Shown: positions 32,507 through 41,521, counted from the first letter of the stretch. The stretch: 47,531 nucleotides of DNA from an uncultured Campylobacter sp. (GCA_900539255.1 UQBJ01000016.1:1-47531); one strand, 5' to 3'. The notes: generated from the sequence alone by a model not told the origin. A program made the numbers and translations.

Positions 32507-33874
32507 CTAGCTTAAAAGGGCTGAATTTTTGATTTTATCCAAAAATTCATCGACAAGTTTTGGCGCATAGCCCACATAGGTGCTTGCATCAAGCAAGCTA
32601 TCTAACGCCTTTTCATCAAGCACTTCGCTCACTCTTTTGTCGCCTAACAAAACTTGCTTGAAAGTTTTGTGGCTTTCAATGCCTTTCATCGCCGCTTCAT
32701 AGACGATTTCGTGGGCGTGTTGCTTGCCATAACGCTCGCTTAACGCAAACATTATGCGTTCAGCTAAAACAAAACCGCCCAAAGTGTCTAAATTTGCCCG
32801 CATTTTGTCTTTTTTCACTTCAAGCCCGCTTAACACAAAAAGCGTGTTTTCAAGCACAATGGAGAGCATTAAAAACATTTCGGGCAAGAGTTTCCACTCC
32901 ATTTTCCACACCTGTCCGTCTCGCTCGTGTTCGTGGCGTTCTATATCGCTTAAAATAGCTAAATTTGCCTTAAAAGCGTTGCTTACCGTTACGGCGTTTT
33001 CGCTTACGGCTGGATTTCTTTTGTGTGGCATAGTTGAGCTTCCTACTTGTCCCTTGCCAAAAGGCTCGGCAAGCTCGTCTATTTCGTTGTGCGCTAGGAT
33101 TAAAATTTGATGAGCGATTTTGTTAAAGGTTGCATTTATGTTGCCAAGCACAAAGCCAAGCTCGATAAATCTGTCTCTTGCGGGCTGCCACGAAATGTCT
33201 GGCACGGCTAAATTTAGGTTTTGCAAGGTGAGTTTTTCAACCTCGTTGCATTTATCGCTCAAACTTGCCTTTGTCCCCACAGCTCCAACGATAGAGCCGA
33301 CATAAAGGCGTTTTTCTAGCTCCAAAATGCGCTCAAAGTGCCTGTTTAGCTCACTGAGCCAAATAGCAACCTTATGCCCAAAAGTTATAGGCAGGGCTTG
33401 CAAAGAAAGCGTGCGCCCCATCATCGCCGTGTTTTTATGCTCTTTTGCAAGCTTTAACAAGGCTTTGGCTATGTCTTTTAAAGTCTCTTTTATCACGCTC
33501 ATTCCCTCTTTGCATTGCAAAACAAGCCCCGTGTCGATAATGTCTTGCGTGGTTACGCCAAAATGCACGAATTCGCCCCAACCGCCATCACAAGCCTTTT
33601 CAAGCCCGCGCACTGTCGGCACGAGCGGGTGTTTGGTTTTTTTAAATTCAGCATAGATAAAGTCCATATCCATACACTCATAACGCGCTTTTTTACTTAT
33701 CTCATCGGCTGCTTCTTGGGGGATAATACCGAGTTTTGCTTGCGCTTTGGCGAGTGCAGCCTCAGCATCAAGCCATTTTTGTATGCGGTTTTGCTCACAA
33801 AAAACGGCTTTCATTTTGGGCGAAGACCAGCAATCGCCCAAAAGTCTCATATCAAATACGCTCACACCTGTCAT
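32507..33874 (-). CDS. Fumarase/aspartase-superfamily lyase (adenylosuccinate-lyase-like)
   Basis: A 455-residue lyase of the class that splits C-N bonds of N-succinyl compounds, releasing fumarate. The signature GSSTMPHKRNPAVSE is at about residues 268-282 with the mobile Ser loop. HFGVTTQDIIDTG (near residue 106) and AMMGRTLSLQALPITFG (near 150) are other conserved regions. The family includes PurB, carboxymuconate cycloisomerase and EDDS or iminodisuccinate lyases. Operon context argues for catabolism rather than purine synthesis. A housekeeping PurB is expected elsewhere. Its ATG overlaps the metC-like stop. Confidence 0.87.
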   Translation of the reverse strand: MTGVSVFDMRLLGDCWSSPKMKAVFCEQNRIQKWLDAEAALAKAQAKLGIIPQEAADEISKKARYECMDMDFIYAEFKKTKHPLVPTVRGLEKACDGGWGEFVHFGVTTQDIIDTGLVLQCKEGMSVIKETLKDIAKALLKLAKEHKNTAMMGRTLSLQALPITFGHKVAIWLSELNRHFERILELEKRLYVGSIVGAVGTKASLSDKCNEVEKLTLQNLNLAVPDISWQPARDRFIELGFVLGNINATFNKIAHQILILAHNEIDELAEPFGKGQVGSSTMPHKRNPAVSENAVTVSNAFKANLAILSDIERHEHERDGQVWKMEWKLLPEMFLMLSIVLENTLFVLSGLEVKKDKMRANLDTLGGFVLAERIMFALSERYGKQHAHEIVYEAAMKGIESHKTFKQVLLGDKRVSEVLDEKALDSLLDASTYVGYAPKLVDEFLDKIKNSALLS

Positions 33875-35046
33875 TTTGCACCCTTTGTTTTGATTTTAGC
33901 AAAGGCTTGTTTTAAATCATCAAGCAAATCATCAATGTCTTCAAGCCCTATGTGAAAGCGCACGAAAACCCCGCTTTTACTCAAATCAACAGCAGTTCGA
34001 GGCGGCACGGTAACTGTGGCTAGGCTCTCATACCCGCCCCAGCTTGCGCCTATGCTGAAAAGTTTGAGATTATCCACGAATTTAAGGGCTTCATCGTTGC
34101 TTACCTCATCGTTAAATTCAATGGTAATCATTCCGTTTGCGCCCTTAAAATCGCGCACGAAAATTTCGTGGTTGGGGTGAGTTTTGAGTTTTGGATAAAA
34201 TATCGTTTTCACAAGCTTTTGGCTAGCAAAAAATTCAGCCACCTTGTCCGTGCTTGCCTCGTGGGCTTTCAAACGAATGTCAAGCGTTCTCATACCGCGC
34301 AAAACAAGATAAGCATCATCAGGGCTTGCGGTAAAGCCGAGTGCTTCTGGGAGTTTGTCGAAATTTTTCCACTCTTTTTCGTTGATGACAACGATGCCCA
34401 TAGTCAAATCGCTATGCCCGCTTAAATACTTTGTCGCCGCGATGACAGAAATATCAACGCCTAAATTTAAGGGGTTTAGCAAGTAGCCGCTTGAATAAGT
34501 GTTATCAATCGCCACAGGGACATTGTGAGCGTGGGCGATTTTGCAAAGCTTTGGCAAATCGATGATTTCATAAAGTATCGACCCTGGCGACTCACACAAA
34601 ACAAGCTTGGTGTTTGGTTTGATTTTGCTTTCAATGTCGCTGCCATCAGCCTTTAAAAAATCCACTTCAACGCCCATTTTGTGTAAAAACAAATCCACAA
34701 TCGTTCGCACAGGTCCATAAATGGCATCGGTAATTAAAAAATGCGCATCTTTGCTCGCATAATTTAAAAGCACCATAGCAAGTGCGGCAAGCCCTGTGGG
34801 AAAGAGCTGGGCGCGGTGTCCGCCCTCAATAGCACAAACGAGCTTTTCAAGCTCAAAATTCGTTGTCGTGCCACGCGCTCCATAGCTTAAAACCCTTTGC
34901 GTTTTGCGAAGTTCTTTTGTCTTTACCCACGCTTCTTGATTTTTAAAAAGCACGGTTGAAGCACGCATTACGGGCGGATTGACGGGACGAGCGGGCAAAT
35001 TTTCATCGCCTCTGCCTGAGTGAATAAGTGTTGTTTTTGCTTTCAT
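33871..35046 (-). CDS. Cys/Met-metabolism PLP enzyme (cystathionine beta-lyase-like)
   Basis: A 391-residue fold-type I PLP enzyme, MetC/MetB family. Motifs: LSYGARGTTTNFELE near residue 57, FPTGLAALAMVLL near 82, VAIDNTYSSGYLLNPLNLG near 177, and the PLP lysine in AATKYLSGHSD near residue 201. The family makes or breaks C-S bonds through beta- or gamma-elimination, generating enamine intermediates such as 2-aminoacrylate. The RidA encoded in the same operon destroys exactly such intermediates. Overlaps the lyase start by 4 bp. Named metC in C. jejuni annotations (Cj1392/Cj1393 by recollection); physiological substrate unproven. Confidence 0.9.
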   Translation of the reverse strand: MKAKTTLIHSGRGDENLPARPVNPPVMRASTVLFKNQEAWVKTKELRKTQRVLSYGARGTTTNFELEKLVCAIEGGHRAQLFPTGLAALAMVLLNYASKDAHFLITDAIYGPVRTIVDLFLHKMGVEVDFLKADGSDIESKIKPNTKLVLCESPGSILYEIIDLPKLCKIAHAHNVPVAIDNTYSSGYLLNPLNLGVDISVIAATKYLSGHSDLTMGIVVINEKEWKNFDKLPEALGFTASPDDAYLVLRGMRTLDIRLKAHEASTDKVAEFFASQKLVKTIFYPKLKTHPNHEIFVRDFKGANGMITIEFNDEVSNDEALKFVDNLKLFSIGASWGGYESLATVTVPPRTAVDLSKSGVFVRFHIGLEDIDDLLDDLKQAFAKIKTKGAK

Positions 35047-35056
35047 TTTAGCTCCT

Positions 35057-36511
35057 TTATAGATAAAAATAAGTCATCACTATGTTTGTGATAGCCGCCA
35101 CAAGCATAGGAATGGCGGTGCGTTTTACAACTTGCAAAGGATTTACCTTTGCCATTGTTGAAATAGCCAAAATCGCTGGGGCTATCGGGCTTACACAACG
35201 CCCAAAGCCTGTCATTATTTGAATCGGTGCTATCATCGTAATGGTTTCTACACCAAAGGATTTAGCTATGTTTGGGATAAGCGGGGCAAAGCTGAAAAAT
35301 GCCGCATTGCCAGAACCCATCAAAAAGGCGCATACAGCAAGCAGTATAGAAACAGCGATGATGATGGCAAGCACTCCAAAGCCCGCATCTTTTGCAAATT
35401 CTACAAGAGTATCGACAAAGCCAACGCTTAAAAGCCCTTGTGCGAACACTTGTCCGCAGATAATGAGCGAAACGGTGATGACAAACAAATGCCCCATTCC
35501 CTTGAAAAATATCATTATAGAATTCAGCGTTTCTACCACGCTTTTGTAGCGTATCATCTCAAAGGCAATCGCCACAAAGGTGGAGATAAACATAGCCACA
35601 GGCACATTTGAGCGAATGGCTGTTTTAGCTGCTTCTTTCATCTCCTCAGGCGTGTAAATGCCAAGTGAAACCAAAACGCTATCAAGCACGGGCGAAAAGC
35701 CCAAGATGATGATTAAAGGTAGCACGGGCAAAATAGCGTAAATTTTTGGGGGCTTTTTAAGCTCGCCCTCTTTGCCGTTGTTAGCGGCTAGTTCTTTTTC
35801 AACGCTTTCTTTGTCAAAAACAAAGCCTTCTTTTTTGTCAAAGAATTTGTTTGAAAAATAAATCGCAAAAGCCACAGCGATGATGATGGGTATGGTTGTT
35901 GGAAGCTGATAATTTACAAAATACACCGCAGGGTCAATCTCAGCGATTTTGCTTGCCATTATGACATTACCAGAACCCGGTCCGTGGTCTATGTATTGAC
36001 AAATGCCGATGACGCCGAGTGCTGAGAGCTTTGACACGCCAGAGCGCACCAAAATGGGGTAGATTGTTACCATACAAAGCAAGGCAAGCCCTGCGTGGCT
36101 TGGGATAAACAGCACCAAAAATTGCACGATTAAGTAAGCTACCACGAGCAAAAGCAAGGGCGATTTGACGGCTTTTAAAGGCTTTTCAAATACCTTAAAA
36201 AGCGCATAACTTGCGCCCACATGGTCCATATACGCTGAAAAACCAGCTATACACATAAGCGTCATACCAAGTCCAGCAAGGGTGCTTGACATTTTTTGAT
36301 TAAACACCTGAAAAATGTCAAAAAAGCCTAAATTCAGCGAGCCTTTGCTGACAATAGGCGCAAAATCGCCCACGCCAAAAAAGCCAAAAATTCCCGCCAA
36401 AGAAAGCAAAAATAGCCCACTTAAAAGCAAAGCCATATGCGCATTGACTTTTTTTATAAGCATATAAACAAGAACAAAAATGCCAACAAAAGAAAAACCT
36501 ACGCCAAGCAT
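35057..36511 (-). CDS. dcuC: DcuC-family C4-dicarboxylate transporter
   Basis: A 484-residue inner-membrane protein with about twelve hydrophobic segments. The family features are PSHAGLALLCMVTIYPILVRSGVSKL (near residue 140), CQYIDHGPGSGNVIMASK, and a long cytoplasmic loop around residues 225-260. DcuC carriers export succinate or exchange C4-dicarboxylates under anaerobic growth. Within an operon whose lyase should release fumarate, it may import the substrate or export succinate. 10 bp from the metC-like gene and 3 bp from ridA. In C. jejuni the corresponding gene (Cj1389) is, as I recall, disrupted; it is intact here. Confidence 0.93.
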   Translation of the reverse strand: MLGVGFSFVGIFVLVYMLIKKVNAHMALLLSGLFLLSLAGIFGFFGVGDFAPIVSKGSLNLGFFDIFQVFNQKMSSTLAGLGMTLMCIAGFSAYMDHVGASYALFKVFEKPLKAVKSPLLLLVVAYLIVQFLVLFIPSHAGLALLCMVTIYPILVRSGVSKLSALGVIGICQYIDHGPGSGNVIMASKIAEIDPAVYFVNYQLPTTIPIIIAVAFAIYFSNKFFDKKEGFVFDKESVEKELAANNGKEGELKKPPKIYAILPVLPLIIILGFSPVLDSVLVSLGIYTPEEMKEAAKTAIRSNVPVAMFISTFVAIAFEMIRYKSVVETLNSIMIFFKGMGHLFVITVSLIICGQVFAQGLLSVGFVDTLVEFAKDAGFGVLAIIIAVSILLAVCAFLMGSGNAAFFSFAPLIPNIAKSFGVETITMIAPIQIMTGFGRCVSPIAPAILAISTMAKVNPLQVVKRTAIPMLVAAITNIVMTYFYL

Positions 36512-36514
36512 CGT

Positions 36515-36880
36515 TTATCCTTTCTTATACGCGATGATTTCGATTTCTACTTTTGCGCCCTTTGGCAAGTCCTTAACCGCCACAGCCGAGCGGGCTGGAT
36601 AAGGCTCGCTAAAAAAGCTAGCATAAATTTCGTTCATCGCCGCGAAGTCTTTAATGTCAGCTAAAAACACGGTGGTTTTGACGATATGGCTGAAATTCAA
36701 GCCATTTTCCGCCAAAATGCCCCTTATGTTTTCAAGCACCTGCCTTGTTTGCGTGGCTGTGTCGCCACTTACAAGTTCGTTTGTTTGAGGGTTGAGCGGG
36801 ATTTGCCCTGAGGCAAAGATAAAATCCCCCACAACTCTGTAAGCCGAGTAAGCCCCTATGGCTTTGGGATAGTCAAGCAT
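36515..36880 (-). CDS. ridA: RidA-family enamine/imine deaminase
   Basis: A 121-residue protein of the RidA/YjgF/UK114 family: PKAIGAYSAYRVVGDFIFASGQIPLNPQTNELV at the N-terminus, NIRGILAENGL, and the signature PARSAVAVKDLPKGAKVEIEIIAYK containing the catalytic Arg (near residue 97). RidA hydrolyses reactive 2-aminoacrylate and related imines from PLP enzymes to keto acids plus ammonia. First gene of the five-gene operon and 149 bp from the divergent regulator. Cytosolic trimer by family. Confidence 0.95.
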   Translation of the reverse strand: MLDYPKAIGAYSAYRVVGDFIFASGQIPLNPQTNELVSGDTATQTRQVLENIRGILAENGLNFSHIVKTTVFLADIKDFAAMNEIYASFFSEPYPARSAVAVKDLPKGAKVEIEIIAYKKG

Positions 36881-36909
36881 TTGCGCTCCTTTTTAAAAAA
36901 ATTTGTGTC

Positions 36910-37002
36910 ATTATATAAAAATTTTTTTGCAATGTCAATAAATTTTTATCATAATAATAAAATTTTATCATAAATCTTTCAGCAAATTTATTTGGGTATA
37001 AT
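36910..37002. promoter_or_regulatory. Divergent promoter region with TTTTATCATAA direct repeats
   Basis: The minus-strand -10 (TATAAT read at 36915-36910) serves ridA and TATAAT at 36997-37002 serves the regulator. Between them the 11-mer TTTTATCATAA occurs twice in direct orientation, at 36944-36954 and 36963-36973, 19 bp apart (nearly two helical turns). This is the obvious candidate site for the YheO/DauR-like regulator. Confidence 0.5.
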
Positions 37003-37029
37003 AAAACATTACATTCAAAAGGTGCAAAA

Positions 37030-37707
37030 ATGGACGAAAAACAAAAAGATTTATTCATCAAACTCACTCATTTTTTGGGGCAGGTTTTGGGAAAAAGCTA
37101 TGAAGTAGTCTTTCATATCATCTCCAAAGAAGGCTCATACATAGCAGCCATCGCCAACAGCCATATCAGCGGGCGCACGATAAATTCGCCACTTACTGCC
37201 TTTGCGAGCAAGCTTTTGCAGGAAAAAGCGTATCTTAAACAGGACTTTTTGTGCCATTACAAGGCGATGACGCAGACAAACAAGGTGCTGCAAGGCTCAA
37301 CCTTTTTCATCAAAAAGGCGCAAAAACTTGTCGGCATTCTTTGCATAAACCACGATACAACCGAGCTGCAAAAGGCAGTGCATAAAATCATCGAGCTTGA
37401 AAACCTAAACAGCTTTGAAGAGCTTGCAAGCAACTCTTTGAGCGAGCAAGCAAGCGAAAATTCACACCCCATCAACATAGAAAATTTAAGCCTTGACATA
37501 GAGGACATTTTAGCCCAACACATTGACTTAAAATACCTTGAATCAGGCTTTGCGTTAAGCACCACGCAAAAAAACGACATTATCAAAACGCTCTATGACA
37601 AGGGCATTTTCAACATAAAAGGCAGCCTTTATGTCGTAGCGAAATTGCTTAAAATCTCAGAACCAAGCGTTTATCGCTATCTAAACAAGCTGAAAAAAGA
37701 AGAATAA
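37030..37707 (+). CDS. YheO-PAS / HTH_22 transcriptional regulator (DauR-like)
   Basis: A 225-residue cytosolic regulator. Residues 6-125 form the YheO-type PAS-like sensor (LGQVLGKSYEVVFHIIS, ILCINHDTTELQ); residues 175-225 form the C-terminal HTH (IIKTLYDKGIFNIKGSLYVVAKLLKISEPSVYRYL). The Pseudomonas relative DauR senses products of D-arginine catabolism. It is divergent from the ridA operon and probably controls it. In C. jejuni the homologue is Cj1387c by recollection. AAAGGTGC precedes the ATG. Confidence 0.9.
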   Translation: MDEKQKDLFIKLTHFLGQVLGKSYEVVFHIISKEGSYIAAIANSHISGRTINSPLTAFASKLLQEKAYLKQDFLCHYKAMTQTNKVLQGSTFFIKKAQKLVGILCINHDTTELQKAVHKIIELENLNSFEELASNSLSEQASENSHPINIENLSLDIEDILAQHIDLKYLESGFALSTTQKNDIIKTLYDKGIFNIKGSLYVVAKLLKISEPSVYRYLNKLKKEE

Positions 37708-38370
37708 GGGCTTGAATTTCATTTGAAAAAAGTTATTTTTGCTTGTCGCGCCGATAAAATCGATATTGCGTAGCAAATGCACAGGACTTTTTTGCTTGCG
37801 ATAAAATTGTTGTATTTATCATACTAACTTGTCTTGCCACACCGAACACTCTTTATGCCATACCGATTTATTTTTTTGTTATACTGATAAATTTGTCATA
37901 CTGAGCGCAGCGAAGTACCCACACTCCGCAGTTTGCGGAGTAGATTGAGTTTAAATTCAGCCTTAAATTTAAAGTGTGGATTTTTCGCTTTGTGCTAACG
38001 CACTCCGCTCAAAATGACAGCAGTGGTGTGGATTTCGCCTTTTGCAAAGGCTCGAAATGACAAGTTCTTTGTCGTTTTGTCTTGTCATACTGATCGTTAG
38101 CGAAGTATCCATAATTTCAAAGCTCTTTGAAAATGTTTTAAAGCCTCTTAAATTCCAAGAGTTTTCAAGAAATCAAAAGCGTAGGTTGGATTTTATTTTG
38201 CTACAAAACTTACAATAGCAAAAAATCACACATTTTTGTAAAGAAATTGTAAAATGCAAACAACCTTTCCACAAGCGACTCTGCAAAGACTTATCATCAT
38301 CTAATGCAATGAACTCCATTTTCTTTCGGTAATAGATTATTTATAGTCATTTTGAAATGCTCGAAATTAG
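37708..38370. other. Repeat-rich non-coding gap
   Basis: I see no gene. It holds the repeat cluster described separately and ends with an A/T-rich segment upstream of the small membrane ORF. Confidence 0.6.
37893..38112. repeat. Dispersed inverted-repeat element, compound copy C
   Basis: TTGTCATACTGAGCGCAGCG starts at 37893 and its complement-type arm (CTCAAAATGACA) ends near 38019. Two more arms follow: CTCGAAATGACAAG near 38052-38065 and CTTGTCATACTGATCGTTAG at 38081-38100, the latter without its partner. A small internal hairpin CTCCGCAGTTTGCGGAG lies at 37925-37941. Confidence 0.75.
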
Positions 38371-38622
38371 TCAAAATGGTTTCCTCTCTTGGAAGTATAT
38401 AAAATGTCTTTCAGCACCAAATATCTCACCAAACATAGCATAATCCAAGCCAAGTTTTGCGATAAAATAAAAAATTAAAATTCCAAGAAAAGCAAAGCCC
38501 AACTTTTGTTTGCGACTAAAAGCCGCACCTACAACTCCAAGTGCGAGCATTGTGGTAAGAACTGCCCAACTCGCTCCCCAAAAGAAAAAATCTATAATGC
38601 CCAAAACAACATTTGACATCAT
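38371..38622 (-). CDS. Small inner-membrane protein of unknown function
   Basis: An 83-residue protein with two hydrophobic segments (residues about 5-32 and 42-62) and a short polar tail ending KPF. The start is MM (38622 or 38619), with AAACAAAGATG and only a weak RBS (GAGGAAACA). It recalls small phage- or plasmid-borne membrane proteins, but no family is recognised. It sits alone in a repeat-rich region with the doubtful ORF at 38733. Confidence 0.55.
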   Translation of the reverse strand: MMSNVVLGIIDFFFWGASWAVLTTMLALGVVGAAFSRKQKLGFAFLGILIFYFIAKLGLDYAMFGEIFGAERHFIYFQERKPF

Positions 38623-38732
38623 CTTTGTTTCCTCACTTTCGTTTGTTCTTTAAATCTATAACTCATTTTTGTTTTTTCCTTTCTATAAAAAACCAATGGT
38701 TTCTCTCGTTATATCGCTTGTCATCAAAATGT

Positions 38733-38942
38733 TTATTCAGTATAGTCCTCTCGTAGATTTCGTGCTATAATCGCTCTTTTGGCTATTTCTTTTGCATCAT
38801 CTACATTAAGAGCCACTACTCTCACACAGTCACTCCCAAATCTTTGACAAAATTCAAAGTCTCCAACCTTGTCGGATTTGCTTATTCTATCAAAAATGCA
38901 AATCCTACCCAAAAACAGCAAACGAATCAAGCAAAAATTCAT
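38733..38942 (-). pseudogene. Doubtful short ORF, possibly a gene remnant
   Basis: A 69-residue frame. The last 45 residues (CQRFGSDCVRVVALNVDDAKEIAKRAIIA) look protein-like, with an amphipathic helix, while the first 25 look random. This suggests a decayed or truncated gene. No RBS stands out. Upstream lies A/T-rich repetitive DNA (38943-39041) with degenerate ATCAACAAA/ATTCATCAA motifs. Confidence 0.3.
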
Positions 38943-39041
38943 CAGTAAAACAAAATTTGTTAATGAAAAAAAATAAATTTATCAACAAAAAACAAATTCG
39001 TCAATAAAAATTCATCAATTTCCCTTAAATTCAAAGCGATT

Positions 39042-40094
39042 TTAGTAAAATTTCTCCAAAATTTCATAAGCCGTGTTGCGTTTAGCGGGCTTTTCGCCAA
39101 GTGAGCGAATAAGGCGTATCATCTCATCTTGATTCATCTTGTAGCTCGCACCCGCTGCGCTTACGACATTTTCCTCCATCATCGTGCTGCCTAAATCATT
39201 TGCGCCAAAACGCAAGGCTAACTGCCCGATGAGCGAGCCTTGCGTTACCCACGAACTTTGCAAATTCAAAAAGTTGTCAAGGTAGAGCCTTGCCACCGCT
39301 AAAAGGCGCAAATAGCGATTTGAGCTTTGTTTTTTGATTTCGGGGTGCTTTTGTTTGAGTTTTGTGTTCGCGCTTTGAAAGCTCCACAAAATAAAGGCAC
39401 GAAAGCCGCCCGTTTCGTCCTGCAAAGAGCGCAAATGCTCAAAATGTTCGATTAACTCTTCATCGCTTTCAACCGTGCCAAACATCATTGTCGCCGTGCT
39501 TTTCATACCGATTTTGTGCGCTTCTTTATGCACTTTGAGCCAAGTTTGCGTGTCGCACTTGTGCGGGGCGATTTCATCGCGCACCCTATCGCTTAGCACC
39601 TCAGCACCAGCGCCCGGGATTGAAAAAAGCCCCTTTGCTTGTAGTCTTTGCAAAACTTCTTTTATGGAAATCTTGGAAATTTTAGCTATGTAGGCTATCT
39701 CAACCGCTGAAAAGCCGTGTATAGTGATATTTGGATAATGCGTGGCTATCCACTCAACCAACTCTTCATACCACTCGATTTTCAGCTTTGGATTCACGCC
39801 GCCTTGAAAGAGAATTTGCGTGCCACCTATGCTTTCAAGCTCCTCTATCTTTTGCCCTATCTTTTCAAAGGGCAGTGTGTAGGCGTCCTCATCTTTTGCG
39901 TGGCGGTAAAAGGCGCAAAAATCGCAGTCTATACAGCACACATTTGTGTAGTTTATGTTTCTATCGACCACAAAAGTGGTGATTTTTTCAGGGTGTAGGG
40001 CAAGTTTTTTTTGATACGCCATCTCGCCAAGCTCGTATAAACTAGCATTTTGCAGTAAATTTAATGCTTCTTTTTTGTCTAATCTTTCGCTCAT
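39042..40094 (-). CDS. mqnC: Cyclic dehypoxanthinyl futalosine synthase (radical SAM)
   Basis: MqnC carries out the radical cyclisation step in the futalosine route to menaquinone, which Campylobacter uses in place of the Men pathway. The 350-residue length fits. The radical-SAM cluster ligands C-x3-C-x2-C are at residues 53, 57 and 60 (CCIDCDFCAFYR). Other marks: GGTQILFQGGVNP, HGFSAVEI, GAGAEVLSDRVRD and ANDLGSTMMEENVVSAAG. No other mqn gene is adjacent. TTTTTTAAA and a weak GGCAG lie before the ATG. Confidence 0.95.
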   Translation of the reverse strand: MSERLDKKEALNLLQNASLYELGEMAYQKKLALHPEKITTFVVDRNINYTNVCCIDCDFCAFYRHAKDEDAYTLPFEKIGQKIEELESIGGTQILFQGGVNPKLKIEWYEELVEWIATHYPNITIHGFSAVEIAYIAKISKISIKEVLQRLQAKGLFSIPGAGAEVLSDRVRDEIAPHKCDTQTWLKVHKEAHKIGMKSTATMMFGTVESDEELIEHFEHLRSLQDETGGFRAFILWSFQSANTKLKQKHPEIKKQSSNRYLRLLAVARLYLDNFLNLQSSWVTQGSLIGQLALRFGANDLGSTMMEENVVSAAGASYKMNQDEMIRLIRSLGEKPAKRNTAYEILEKFY

Positions 40095-40270
40095 TTTCTG
40101 CCTTTTTTAAATTTTTTGTGCTTTTTTTGTGAAAATTCACAGCCTTTTTTTTGAAAATCACATTCAATTTTTAGCTGAAAACAAACTTAAAAAATTTAAG
40201 TTTTTCACAAACAAAAAGCTGAATTTTACGCTCAAATTCATCGCACAAAGTGTAAATTTAAGCCCAAAAT

Positions 40271-41521
40271 TCAGCTTTCTTTCACTATAACCTTATCCAA
40301 ATCCCTAAAATAAAACGCATTTGTGCCGTCTTTATACTCATAATCAAGCCTCATTTTGTGCGCTTCTAAAATGGTATTGACTATGTAAAGCCCCAGCCCA
40401 AAGCTGTCTTTTTGGTTGCCGCCTTGCGTGAAAGCCTGCGTGTAGTATTCTAACCTTTGGTTGAGTTCCTTGCCCTTGTTTTTAAAACAGATGAAGTTGT
40501 GATTTATGTGAATTTGCACGAAAGTGTCCTCAGAGTGCTTTAAGCCGTTGTCTATCATATTTTTAATCGCCGTTGTAAAAAGCTTAAAATCCACATTGAC
40601 AAAAAAGATTTCCTCCATACAAATTTGAATGTTAGTATCATCGTTCATCGCTATTTCTTTTGCCTCGTCCATTATGTCCAAAATGTTGTATTTCTTGCGG
40701 TTGATAAAGGTTGCCCCGCTTGTGATTTGTTCAATAGCCGCAAATTCGTTGATAAGCGTTTCAAGCCTTGTGAAAGTGCTGACAAGCCGTTCTTTGTATT
40801 TGTTGTTCGCGTCTATCATTTCAAGGGTTATCAGTCCTTTTGTGATAGGCGTTTTCAGTTCGTGCATAATGTTGCGTATGAAAAACTGCCGTGATTGATT
40901 GAGCTTTTTTATCTGCGTAATCGCCTTGTAAAAGGCGCTTGCCACTTGTGAAATTTCATCATTGCCATCGCTTATGTCGCGCACTTCATCAAGCTTGTTT
41001 TTGGCAAATTTATCGATTTCTTTTTTTAAGGCTGTGAGCGGACGGAGCTTGCGGATAACGAAAATATAAAGCACAAAATAAAGCAAAATGATACTCACGG
41101 CAAGAATTTTAATGTTAAAATAACGATAGCTTTGATAATCCTCGTCATTGTAAAGATAAAGTTTGCCATTATGCACGATTTTAAGGTAGTTGTCGCGCTC
41201 ATAAGAGATGATTTCGATTTGTCCTGTGTTGGTTACGACTTTTGCCAGCACTTCGCCGCGAAAGATAACCTTGCGAATCTCGCTCAGCTTGGTAACAAGC
41301 GGCATTTTATAATTTTGTGTTTGCTCGTTGAATTCTTTTTCGTTAATAATGCCATTAAGATAAAGCATTCTGGCATTAGCAATCAGCGAGTATTTAGAAT
41401 TTAACTCGTTGGTATAATTTTGCTGGTCATATTCTATAAGCCACAAAAACGCCAAAATCGCACCAAGTATGGCAAAGATAAATATAAAGGTTATGGTGAA
41501 AAAAATAGATGACTTACTCAT
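40271..41521 (-). CDS. cprS: Sensor histidine kinase CprS-like
   Basis: A 416-residue inner-membrane kinase. TM1 lies at residues 6-27, a periplasmic loop at about 28-130, and TM2 near 135-155. Then a HAMP-like linker, the phospho-acceptor IRNIMHELKTPITKG (His near residue 220), and an ATPase domain with N-box MIDNGLKHSED and G-box DSFGLGLYIVNTI. The start overlaps the regulator stop by 4 bp. The placement next to htrA is that of C. jejuni CprRS (Cj1226c/Cj1227c), which governs envelope, biofilm and stress traits and htrA expression; this supports the name. RacS is the main alternative. Confidence 0.85.
   Translation of the reverse strand: MSKSSIFFTITFIFIFAILGAILAFLWLIEYDQQNYTNELNSKYSLIANARMLYLNGIINEKEFNEQTQNYKMPLVTKLSEIRKVIFRGEVLAKVVTNTGQIEIISYERDNYLKIVHNGKLYLYNDEDYQSYRYFNIKILAVSIILLYFVLYIFVIRKLRPLTALKKEIDKFAKNKLDEVRDISDGNDEISQVASAFYKAITQIKKLNQSRQFFIRNIMHELKTPITKGLITLEMIDANNKYKERLVSTFTRLETLINEFAAIEQITSGATFINRKKYNILDIMDEAKEIAMNDDTNIQICMEEIFFVNVDFKLFTTAIKNMIDNGLKHSEDTFVQIHINHNFICFKNKGKELNQRLEYYTQAFTQGGNQKDSFGLGLYIVNTILEAHKMRLDYEYKDGTNAFYFRDLDKVIVKES

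Noticed and set aside
32507..33874. Housekeeping purB
   Set aside because: The operon with ridA, dcuC, metC-like and prpD genes and its regulator points to catabolism. The signature motif is shared by the whole superfamily.
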